The notes under the pieces were generated by a model. It had not been told where the DNA came from. It was given only the letters and a program-made list of their open reading frames with translations, and ran no database searches. From Rhodobiaceae bacterium UBA7378 (GTDB lineage: Bacteria; Pseudomonadota; Alphaproteobacteria; RS24), in assembly GCA_002469805.1 (NCBI GenBank), contig DKNW01000047.1:1-22975 (forward strand): a stretch of 22,975 nt of DNA, written 5' to 3'. Below are positions 1 to 6,275 of this stretch, one piece after another (position 1 is the stretch's first letter; the number at the start of each line of letters is the position of its first letter). The position numbers and the translations under genes are program-made.

Positions 1-342
1 CAGATATCCGGCGTTTCGCGCGCCGGCCTGTTTATCAAGCTGAATGAAACCGGCGCTGATGGGCTGGTGCCAATATCGCGGCTGGGTGCGGAAAGGTTTT
101 TTGTTGACGATGACAAGCTGAGCCTTGTGGGGGGAACTACCGGCACGGTTTTCCGCATCGGACAACCCGTCGAGGTTAGCCTTGTCGAGGCAACCCCGTT
201 ACAGGGCGGGCTATTGTTTTCTCTTGAGGACTATGCCAGTTTTCCCAGCGTCAAGGGGCGCAGAGTTCGTCGGGGTCCAAAAACATCGCGGCGGCCGACC
301 GGGCGCAAAGCGCGGCCGATGGGCAGGAGACGTACAAAATGA
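1..342 (+). CDS. rnr: Ribonuclease R, C-terminal end (partial)
   Basis: The reading frame is open from base 1 and ends at TGA 340-342, giving the last 113 residues of a protein whose start lies left of the window. The piece is an S1 RNA-binding domain (GVSRAGLFIKL, DGLVPISRL, then a beta strand around IGQPVEVSLVEA) followed by a very basic tail rich in Arg and Lys. That is the usual C-terminus of RNase R, a processive 3'-5' exoribonuclease that degrades structured RNA in the cytoplasm. The catalytic RNB domain is not in the window, so the identity rests on the S1-plus-basic-tail layout and on the downstream order DUF983, NUDIX, rpmG, common in alphaproteobacteria. Another S1-domain protein is possible but less likely. 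Confidence 0.8.
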   Translation, partial: QISGVSRAGLFIKLNETGADGLVPISRLGAERFFVDDDKLSLVGGTTGTVFRIGQPVEVSLVEATPLQGGLLFSLEDYASFPSVKGRRVRRGPKTSRRPTGRKARPMGRRRTK

Positions 343-752
343 GCCAAAAAACAATGTTGATGGCAGCAAATTTTCGCAGCAAAAAACAAGCCATGTGGCG
401 CGGTGCATTGGGTAAGTGTCCTGCCTGCAATACGCGCAGTTTATTTGCCAAATATCTAAAGATTGCTGATAAATGCGGCGGGGGCGGGCTAGTTTTAGAG
501 GGCCATCAAGCCGATGATGCCCCTCCCTACTTCACAATTTTTATCGTTGGGCACATTATTGTGCCTGTTGCGCTCATTGTTGAACGCTCGTATCAGCCGC
601 CATTGCTGGTGCATGCAACGGTGTTTTGCGTCCTTGCAATCGTTGTGAGCCTCATCTCACTGCCCATTGTTAAAGGCGCGGTTGTCGGGCTGCAATGGGC
701 GCTTCGCATGCATGGGTTTGCCGAACCTGATGCGCAAACAGACGACATGTAG
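339..752 (+). CDS. DUF983 family membrane protein
   Basis: This 137-residue protein starts at an ATG that overlaps the rnr stop (ATGA, 339-342), with AGGAG at 325-329 as ribosome binding site. Residues 27-30 form the CPAC knuckle of the family's N-terminal zinc-ribbon, followed by the DUF983 signature ADDAPPYFTIFIVGHI, then two hydrophobic membrane segments (about residues 65-85 and 92-115). The second zinc knuckle, normally CxxC after the 'AD' turn, is reduced to one Cys (Cys46 followed by four Gly), so metal binding is probably lost or altered. The molecular function of DUF983 is not established. The overlap with rnr suggests translational coupling. Confidence 0.88.
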   Translation: MSQKTMLMAANFRSKKQAMWRGALGKCPACNTRSLFAKYLKIADKCGGGGLVLEGHQADDAPPYFTIFIVGHIIVPVALIVERSYQPPLLVHATVFCVLAIVVSLISLPIVKGAVVGLQWALRMHGFAEPDAQTDDM

Positions 753-762
753 GGAGCCAGAG

Positions 763-1518
763 ATGCGTAAGCCGAAAAAAACCACCCCCCACACACCAGG
801 GCAACCGGGCGAATATGCCGAGGCTGGTGCCAAGGCTGTTCGCCCCCGCGATGCAGCGACACTGATTATCGTCCGCCAACTTAAAACCCCTAAAATTTTG
901 ATGGGCAAGCGCGCCGCCAGTCACAAATTTATGCCCAATAAGTTTGTTTTCCCAGGCGGACGACGCGACCCTGCCGATGCGCGCGTGACATGCGGTGGCA
1001 ATTTGCAACCAGACGTTCTGGCACGCCTGCGCCGCGAGACCCGCGCGGGGGTTAGCGACAACACATTGCGCGGGCTGGCGCTGGCAGCCATTCGCGAGAC
1101 TTTCGAAGAAACCGGCGTTATTCTGGGCGAACCGACAAAAAACCCACCTGCGAGCGCCAATCCAGAATGGCAGGCATATTTCAAACATAGCGTTCCCCCG
1201 CCGCTGGCGCATATGGACTTCATTGCTCGTGCAGTAACCCCGACCTACCGCACGCGCCGGTTCGATACGCGGTTTTTCATGATGTACGATACACATATTC
1301 ACACCGACCCCGAAGATACGCGCGGTGCCTCCGGCGAATTACTTGATTTGCATTGGCTGACGCTGTCTCAGGCGCGTAAGCTAGATCTGCCAGCTATCAC
1401 GCGGCAAGTGCTGGATATAGTCGAACAGCGCATGCAGCTGCCGCTCAAGAAGCGCTACGGCGCGCCTGCGCCCTATATCAGATTTGAGCGCGGCAAACCG
1501 GTGATTTCCCAGCTGTAA
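763..1518 (+). CDS. NUDIX hydrolase
   Basis: This 251-residue protein carries a NUDIX fold: FPGG at about residues 63-66, an inserted loop, then the catalytic helix RETFEETG at 111-118. The wide spacing between the first Gly and the REtfEE helix recalls NUDT19-type or 'MutT-like' CoA/NDP-sugar diphosphatases more than MutT itself. Such enzymes hydrolyse nucleoside diphosphates linked to another moiety; the substrate here cannot be read from sequence. I chose ATG 763 because AGGGAG (751-756) sits just upstream and the gene then begins 10 bases after the DUF983 stop; the in-frame start at 667 would run deep into DUF983. It appears to be the last gene of the rnr-DUF983-NUDIX unit. Confidence 0.9.
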   Translation: MRKPKKTTPHTPGQPGEYAEAGAKAVRPRDAATLIIVRQLKTPKILMGKRAASHKFMPNKFVFPGGRRDPADARVTCGGNLQPDVLARLRRETRAGVSDNTLRGLALAAIRETFEETGVILGEPTKNPPASANPEWQAYFKHSVPPPLAHMDFIARAVTPTYRTRRFDTRFFMMYDTHIHTDPEDTRGASGELLDLHWLTLSQARKLDLPAITRQVLDIVEQRMQLPLKKRYGAPAPYIRFERGKPVISQL

Positions 1519-1543
1519 CCCAATACGGTTGATACAATATATG

Positions 1544-1571
1544 TTGACATATATGCGAAAACGCCTATTTT
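1544..1571 (+). promoter_or_regulatory. Probable sigma70-type promoter for rpmG
   Basis: A perfect -35 hexamer TTGACA (1544-1549) is separated by 16 bases from TATTTT (1566-1571). It lies between the NUDIX stop and the rpmG start, leaving a leader of about 50 bases. This is inferred from the hexamers only. Confidence 0.55.
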
Positions 1572-1626
1572 CGCGGGCGATGTGGCACATGTGAGGTTGC
1601 TACTGATTTTTTTTGGGAAAAACATC

Positions 1627-1794
1627 ATGGCGAAACCAACAACCGTTAAAATCAAACTCGAAAGCACGGCTGGCACGGGCTTCTATTATGTTGCGAAGAA
1701 AAATGCCCGCACAATGACTGAAAAAATGGTCGTCAAAAAATATGATCCGGTGGTGCGCAAGCATGTCGAGTTCAAGGAAAACAAAATCAAGTAA
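1627..1794 (+). CDS. rpmG: Large ribosomal subunit protein bL33
   Basis: This 55-residue basic protein (MAKPTTVKIKLEST..., ending KENKIK) is bL33, a component of the 50S subunit near the E site. It is the zinc-free 'C-minus' type, with no Cys pairs, which is usual in alphaproteobacteria. The motif TGFYYVAKKNAR is characteristic. ATG 1627 gives the expected family length and N-terminus; the in-frame GTG at 1582 would add 15 residues the family does not have. It appears to be a monocistronic unit with its own promoter upstream and an intrinsic terminator downstream. Confidence 0.97.
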   Translation: MAKPTTVKIKLESTAGTGFYYVAKKNARTMTEKMVVKKYDPVVRKHVEFKENKIK

Positions 1795-1817
1795 GTTCCG
1801 ACAAATCGCGACTTATG

Positions 1818-1843
1818 AGGCGTTGCATAGCAGCGCCTTTTTT
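1818..1843 (+). terminator. Intrinsic terminator of rpmG
   Basis: AGGCGTTGC (1818-1826) pairs with GCAGCGCCT (1830-1838) over nine positions, one a G-U wobble, around a three-base ATA loop. It is followed directly by a run of six T (1838-1843). The position 23 bases after the rpmG stop fits a Rho-independent terminator. Confidence 0.9.
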
Positions 1844-1879
1844 ATTGCCTAAGCCCAACAAAACGCTAGTTTCTAGCCT

Positions 1880-2158
1880 ATGAATAGCGAACAAGCAGAG
1901 ATACTCGCGCTACAAGCACTTACCTTTTTGGCGGCAGACACTGAGATTATGGACCGGTTTGCCGCGCTGTCAGGCCTGGCTCCTAACGATATTATCGCGC
2001 GGGCCAATGAAGCCGAAATGCTGGCTGGCGTTCTCGATTTTATGCTTTCCGATGAAACTGTACTGACAGATTTTTGTGCCGCTAATGACCTCGACCCGGA
2101 ACACCCTGCCCGGGCCCGCCAAACCCTGCCGGGCGGCGACCTGCCCCATTGGACGTAA
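1880..2158 (+). CDS. DUF3572 family protein
   Basis: This 92-residue, mostly helical acidic protein matches the pattern of the alphaproteobacterial DUF3572 family: an N-terminal ALQALTFLAAD helix, a central RFAALSGL segment, a helix ending in LDFMLSDE, and a C-terminal motif containing LP and PHW. No catalytic residues or membrane segments are visible and the function is unknown. ATG 1880 has no good Shine-Dalgarno. It lies 22 bases before the HAD-like gene and probably shares its transcript. Confidence 0.8.
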   Translation: MNSEQAEILALQALTFLAADTEIMDRFAALSGLAPNDIIARANEAEMLAGVLDFMLSDETVLTDFCAANDLDPEHPARARQTLPGGDLPHWT

Positions 2159-2180
2159 CCTGTAAAAAAGTGAGCCATTA

Positions 2181-2840
2181 ATGTCTTCTCCCGCACCTGA
2201 AATTCTTGCCCAGCTTGAAACCTTAGAGCTTGATGCATCGCGCCCCCTTATCATCAGCGATGCGGACGAAGTGTTGCTGAAGTTTATGGCGCAACTGGAA
2301 CATTTTCTGGACAAGCATGGGCTTTGGATCGACCTCGATAATTATGCGATTAGCGGCAATATTAAGTCGCGCGAGACTAATGAACCTGTCGAATTTCCCG
2401 ACTTAATTGATGCGTTTTTTGATGCAGAAACGCACGCCATCCAACCAACAATAGGTGCGGCGCAGTCGTTGGAAACGCTTGCGGCGCGCGCGCAAATTAT
2501 TGTACTGACAAATTTGCCTGCAAAAAACAAACAGGCGCGCATCGACAATCTCAACGAGCATGGCATGGATTATCCGGTCGTTGTCGGGTCTGGCCCAAAA
2601 GGACCTGCTGTTGCCTGGCTGAAAGAGCGCATAACCGCGCCTGTTTTCTTCCTCGATGACATTCCCCATAATGTAGATAGCGTTGCCGAGCATGCGCCAG
2701 ATGTACGCCGTATTCATTTTATTGCAGACCCACGGCTTGCAAAGCTCATCGGCCCAGCAAAAGGGGCGACAACGCGTATCGATGTGTGGAACGAGGCCTA
2801 TGACTGGATCAGCCAGGAACTCACCCAAGCCGGATACTGA
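2181..2840 (+). CDS. HAD-superfamily-like protein
   Basis: This 219-residue soluble protein has HAD-like motifs in order: SDADEVLL near residues 29-36 (motif I region, nucleophile Asp in the DxDE context), IIVLTNLPAKNK near 110-121 (motif II, Thr then Asn), a Lys in the GPKGP turn, and FFLDDIPHNV near 155-164 (paired acidic motif IV). HAD enzymes hydrolyse phosphate esters through an aspartyl-phosphate intermediate; the substrate is unknown. Its 3' end overlaps the proposed dinB start by 41 bases, which suggests the two are translated together. Phosphatase activity is inferred from the motifs only. Confidence 0.75.
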   Translation: MSSPAPEILAQLETLELDASRPLIISDADEVLLKFMAQLEHFLDKHGLWIDLDNYAISGNIKSRETNEPVEFPDLIDAFFDAETHAIQPTIGAAQSLETLAARAQIIVLTNLPAKNKQARIDNLNEHGMDYPVVVGSGPKGPAVAWLKERITAPVFFLDDIPHNVDSVAEHAPDVRRIHFIADPRLAKLIGPAKGATTRIDVWNEAYDWISQELTQAGY

Positions 2841-4110
2841 ACGTCAGGACGCGCTGTGCCGCGATTGTGGTGCAACGGCGTCCCTCGCGGTATCACAGCG
2901 CCGCTGTCCGGTCTGCAAATCGCCACGCCTTGTTCGCCACGCTGAATTGATACAACTCGGCGTGGCACATATCGATTGCGACGCTTTTTATGCTGCGATT
3001 GAAAAGCGCGATAATCCCGCGCTGCAAGATAAGGCTGTCATCATTGGCGGGGGTCGGCGCGGGGTTGTGTCCACATGTTGCTACATCGCCCGCATCAAAG
3101 GTGTCCATTCGGCCATGCCTATGTTTCAAGCGACAAAGCTATGCCCCGAGGCCGTGATCATTCGGCCCGATATGGCGAAATATCAGAAAGCAGGATACGA
3201 GATCCGGGATTTGATGCGCAGCTTTACCCCGCTGGTGGAGCCGCTATCGATTGATGAAGCGTTTCTCGACCTGCGCGGCACAGACCGCCTGCACGGTGGC
3301 CCACCGGCGCAATCGCTGGTGCGCCTTGTCAACCGGATTGAGAAGGAGGTCGGCATTACGGTATCTGTTGGCCTGAGCCATAACAAGTTTCTAGCAAAAC
3401 TCGCTTCCGATCTCGATAAACCACGTGGTTTTTCGATTATCGGTGCGGCCGAGACGGTTTCCTTTTTGGCAGAACTTCCCGTCAGCACGATTTACGGCAT
3501 TGGCAAATCTATGCAAAAGAAACTCGACCGCGACGGTATTCGCAGCATCGGCCAGTTACAAAAAATGGATGAGCGCGATCTCGTACAACGCTATGACAGC
3601 ATCGGGCTTAGGCTCTCTCGCCTGTCGCGCGGCGAAGATAACCGCAAAATTGTGCCGCAATCCGTCGCCAAAAGCATTTCCAGTGAGACAACATTCTCCG
3701 AAGATCTAATCGCTGGTGCTGCCTTGGAAAAACATCTCTGGGCGCTGGCCGAGCGCACCGCCGAACGGTGCAAGGCAAAAAACGTTGCGGGCACAACCAT
3801 TGTTTTAAAACTGAAAACATCCAGCTTCACGACATTGACGCGCAATCGCTCAGTCAATGACCCGACCCAACTGGCAGACACCATATTTTCAATCGGTCAG
3901 ACACTGCTGGCGCGCGTACTGAACGAAAAGCCGGGCACAAAGTTTCGCCTAATTGGGATCGGCGTTTCAGGCCTTGTGGATGCTGTGCACGCTGACCCGC
4001 CCGACCTTGCCGACCCCGACAAAGGTCGGCGTAAAGCCGCCGAACAAGCTATGGATAACCTGCGTAACAAATTTGGCCGTGGCGCGATTAAAAAAGGACG
4101 CAGCCTGTAA
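2800..4110 (+). CDS. dinB: DNA polymerase IV with N-terminal zinc-ribbon
   Basis: From ATG 2800 this is a 436-residue Y-family translesion polymerase. Residues 20-39 hold four cysteines (CRDC and CPVC), a zinc-ribbon-like extension found in many alphaproteobacterial DinB proteins. The polymerase follows: HIDCDAFYAAIE with catalytic Asp59, a YIARxxGV-type finger motif, SIDEAFLD with catalytic Asp152 and Glu153, the helix-hairpin-helix YGIGKSMQKKL, and a C-terminal little-finger domain. It copies past lesions with low fidelity and lacks proofreading. The start is uncertain: ATG 2800 has GAGG only three bases upstream and overlaps the HAD-like gene by 41 bases, but a later start would damage the Cys cluster. 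No LexA box is evident at this start. Confidence 0.93.
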   Translation: MTGSARNSPKPDTERQDALCRDCGATASLAVSQRRCPVCKSPRLVRHAELIQLGVAHIDCDAFYAAIEKRDNPALQDKAVIIGGGRRGVVSTCCYIARIKGVHSAMPMFQATKLCPEAVIIRPDMAKYQKAGYEIRDLMRSFTPLVEPLSIDEAFLDLRGTDRLHGGPPAQSLVRLVNRIEKEVGITVSVGLSHNKFLAKLASDLDKPRGFSIIGAAETVSFLAELPVSTIYGIGKSMQKKLDRDGIRSIGQLQKMDERDLVQRYDSIGLRLSRLSRGEDNRKIVPQSVAKSISSETTFSEDLIAGAALEKHLWALAERTAERCKAKNVAGTTIVLKLKTSSFTTLTRNRSVNDPTQLADTIFSIGQTLLARVLNEKPGTKFRLIGIGVSGLVDAVHADPPDLADPDKGRRKAAEQAMDNLRNKFGRGAIKKGRSL

Positions 4111-4193
4111 GTCTGGTGTTTTAGAAAACGCGACAAAAAAGCATTGGACCAGAGAAGTTGCGGGCCTAAATTAGATGAGGAAGGCGGGTGATA

Positions 4194-4655
4194 ATGGATG
4201 TAGAACGAAAACTAGAAGACCTCGGGCTGGTATTGCCCGGCCCTAAACCGCCATTGGGGGCATATGTTCCGTATCTGTCACATGAGCGGTTGATTTTTAT
4301 CTCCGGCCAAGGCCCAGTTCTGGCAAGTGGCAGTGCCATTTGCGGCAGGCTCGGCGATGACCTCGACCTCGACGACGGCGCACGCGCTGCGCAGCTCGCC
4401 GCGCTTAATATTCTGGGCCAAATTAAAGTCGCGCTTGACGGCGATTGGCAGAAAATGTCGCGCATTATTCGCCTGTGCGGATATGTGAATTCAACGCCGG
4501 ACTTCACCCACCATCCAGCCGTGATAAACGGCGCGTCTGAACTTTTTGCCGATGTATTCGGTGAGCAAGGGCGCCATTCGCGCGCGGCTATTGGCGTTGC
4601 TAGCCTGCCCATGAACTGGGCCGTGGAAATTGATGCCATTGTTGAGATCACCTAA
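4194..4655 (+). CDS. RidA/YjgF/YER057c-UK114 family protein
   Basis: This 153-residue protein has the chorismate-mutase-like Rid fold: PPLGAYVPY, LIFISGQGP, a helix with AAQLAALNILGQIK, then VNSTPDFTHHPAVINGASELF and a C-terminal HSRAAIGVASLPMNWAVEIDA strand. It matches the YjgF-like subgroup, longer than canonical RidA (about 130 residues). The RidA catalytic Arg is normally in a 'RxxxxVxxLP' context; here Arg is present in HSRAAIGVASLP. RidA deaminates reactive enamine/imine intermediates; activity in this subgroup is less certain. A GTG at 4188 is an alternative start; ATG 4194 has GGCGGG just upstream. Its stop and the next start share TAATG. Confidence 0.88.
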   Translation: MDVERKLEDLGLVLPGPKPPLGAYVPYLSHERLIFISGQGPVLASGSAICGRLGDDLDLDDGARAAQLAALNILGQIKVALDGDWQKMSRIIRLCGYVNSTPDFTHHPAVINGASELFADVFGEQGRHSRAAIGVASLPMNWAVEIDAIVEIT

Positions 4656-5836
4656 TGGGGGATATCGAAGCACCCGTTATTCGCGTTGTCTCGCGTTTGG
4701 CCGAATATGATGCCGGGCAATGGGACGCCTGCGCCAATCCTGAAACCGCATACTATAACCCGTTTGTGTCGCATGCGTTTTTGACAGCGCTCGAAGAAAG
4801 TGGTTCGGCATGTGCCGATACGGGTTGGCTTCCCCAGCATCTTATTGTCGAAACCCCATCGGGAGACAGCCTTGGTGCCATGCCGCTGTATTTGAAGAGC
4901 CATAGCCAGGGTGAGTATATTTTTGATTATGGATGGGCTGATGCGTTTCACCGCGCAGGCGGGCGCTACTATCCGAAATTACTGAGCGCTGTACCGTTTA
5001 CACCTGCGACCGGCACACGATTGCTCATTCGCGATACCACCAAAGCAGATGCAATTTCACACGCGTTGGTCGGCGGCGCGATGACCCTGCTCGAACGCCT
5101 TGAAGCCTCGTCGCTGCATATAAACTTTCTGCCGGAAACCCAGTGGGACACACTTGGCGATCTGGGTTTTCTGCAGCGTACCGACCAGCAGTTTCACTGG
5201 ATCAATCATAGCTATGACGATTTTGATGGGTTTTTGGGCGCGCTCGCCTCGCGCAAACGCAAAAATCTGAAAAAGGAACGTGCGCGTGCTGTCGAGAACG
5301 GCATCGAAATCGAGCAGATCACCGGCAGCGATCTGACGGATGAACACTGGGATACTTTTTTCAATTTCTACATCGACACCGGCAACCGGAAATGGGGAAC
5401 GCCATATCTGACCCGTGCTTTTTTCGACCAGATTAATACCACCATGCCGAATGACATTCTGCTGATCATGGCAAAGCGCGAGGGGAAATATATTGCTGGC
5501 GCGCTGAATTTTATCGGTGGTGATACGTTGTTCGGGCGCAATTGGGGGTGTATCGAGGATCACCCGTTTCTACATTTTGAGGTTTGTTATTATCAGGCGA
5601 TTGATTTTGCCATACGCCGCAAGCTGCACCGGGTTGAAGCGGGCGCACAAGGCACTCATAAGCTCGCACGGGGCTATTCACCGCACCGTACCCACTCTGC
5701 GCACCATATCGCCCATGAGGGCCTGCGCGACGCCGTAGCCGACTACCTTGAAAGCGAGCGCCAATATGTAGACAATGACATATTGGCCTTGAACCGCCAC
5801 ACACCGTTCAAAAAGACAGATACACCACCGGAGTGA
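4655..5836 (+). CDS. GNAT family N-acetyltransferase (DUF482/COG3146)
   Basis: This 393-residue soluble protein matches the DUF482/COG3146 family, whose folds resemble GNAT and FemAB-type aminoacyltransferases. Recognisable segments are NPFVSHAFLTALEESGS near the N-terminus, LPQHLIVE, YIFDYGWADAFHRAGGRYYPKL, LASRKRKNLKKER, YIAGALNFIG with FGRNWGC, and EAGAQGTHKLARGY with YSPHRTHSAH near the C-terminus. Family members are annotated as GNAT proteins or 'peptidoglycan biosynthesis' proteins, but the acceptor is not established. Translation probably couples to the RidA-family gene through TAATG at 4653-4657. The HIT gene starts seven bases after its stop, so the three are likely one operon. Confidence 0.87.
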   Translation: MGDIEAPVIRVVSRLAEYDAGQWDACANPETAYYNPFVSHAFLTALEESGSACADTGWLPQHLIVETPSGDSLGAMPLYLKSHSQGEYIFDYGWADAFHRAGGRYYPKLLSAVPFTPATGTRLLIRDTTKADAISHALVGGAMTLLERLEASSLHINFLPETQWDTLGDLGFLQRTDQQFHWINHSYDDFDGFLGALASRKRKNLKKERARAVENGIEIEQITGSDLTDEHWDTFFNFYIDTGNRKWGTPYLTRAFFDQINTTMPNDILLIMAKREGKYIAGALNFIGGDTLFGRNWGCIEDHPFLHFEVCYYQAIDFAIRRKLHRVEAGAQGTHKLARGYSPHRTHSAHHIAHEGLRDAVADYLESERQYVDNDILALNRHTPFKKTDTPPE

Positions 5837-5843
5837 CCTCGCT

Positions 5844-6275
5844 ATGCAGCTAACAGATGCCTACGACCCGCAAAATATTTTCGCCCGTATTCTGAGGGAC
5901 GAAATGCCGTCAATCCGCGTGTATGAAGACGAGATGACGCTAGCGTTCATGGACATCATGCCGCAAACACCTGGGCATGTGTTGGTTATTCCACGTGCCG
6001 CGTCGACCAATTTCCTGACCATTTCTCCCGAAGATGCCGCCGCCGTTATGTCTACCGCGCATAAATTAGCCCCTGCGGTCCAACACGCGATGCAGGCACC
6101 CGGCTTCATGGTTGCCCAACTTAATGGATCAGCTGCCGGCCAAACCGTACCGCATTACCACATGCACATTATCCCGCGCCATGAGGGGCTGGAAATGCTC
6201 GGCCATGGCACGCAAATGGCCGACATGGATGAGTTAGCAGAGATTGCTAGGCGTATCCGCGCCGCACTTACGTAA
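5844..6275 (+). CDS. HIT family protein (HinT-like hydrolase)
   Basis: This 143-residue protein belongs to the histidine triad superfamily. The triad reads HYHMHII, with His104, His106 and His108, preceded by NIFARILRDEMPS, AFMDIMPQTPGHVLVIPR and QLNGSAAGQTVPH, as in bacterial HinT. Such proteins hydrolyse nucleoside phosphoramidates and aminoacyl-adenylates through a nucleotidyl-His intermediate. GGAG at 5829-5832 serves ATG 5844. The last eight bases overlap the end of clpA on the other strand, with no room for a separate terminator. Confidence 0.94.
   Translation: MQLTDAYDPQNIFARILRDEMPSIRVYEDEMTLAFMDIMPQTPGHVLVIPRAASTNFLTISPEDAAAVMSTAHKLAPAVQHAMQAPGFMVAQLNGSAAGQTVPHYHMHIIPRHEGLEMLGHGTQMADMDELAEIARRIRAALT

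Noticed and set aside
670..1302. Long minus-strand open frame across the NUDIX gene
   Set aside because: It is antisense to a clear NUDIX hydrolase, has an odd Cys/Arg-rich composition and lacks a ribosome binding site.
4111..4193. Inverted repeat TCTGGT/ACCAGA after dinB as a terminator
   Set aside because: The arms are six bases with a loop of about 30 and no T-run, too weak to support termination.
6268..6275. Convergent 3' overlaps (HIT/clpA, MFS/metY) as signs of rearrangement
   Set aside because: Overlaps of eight and four bases are common in compact alphaproteobacterial genomes, and both gene ends look normal in length.
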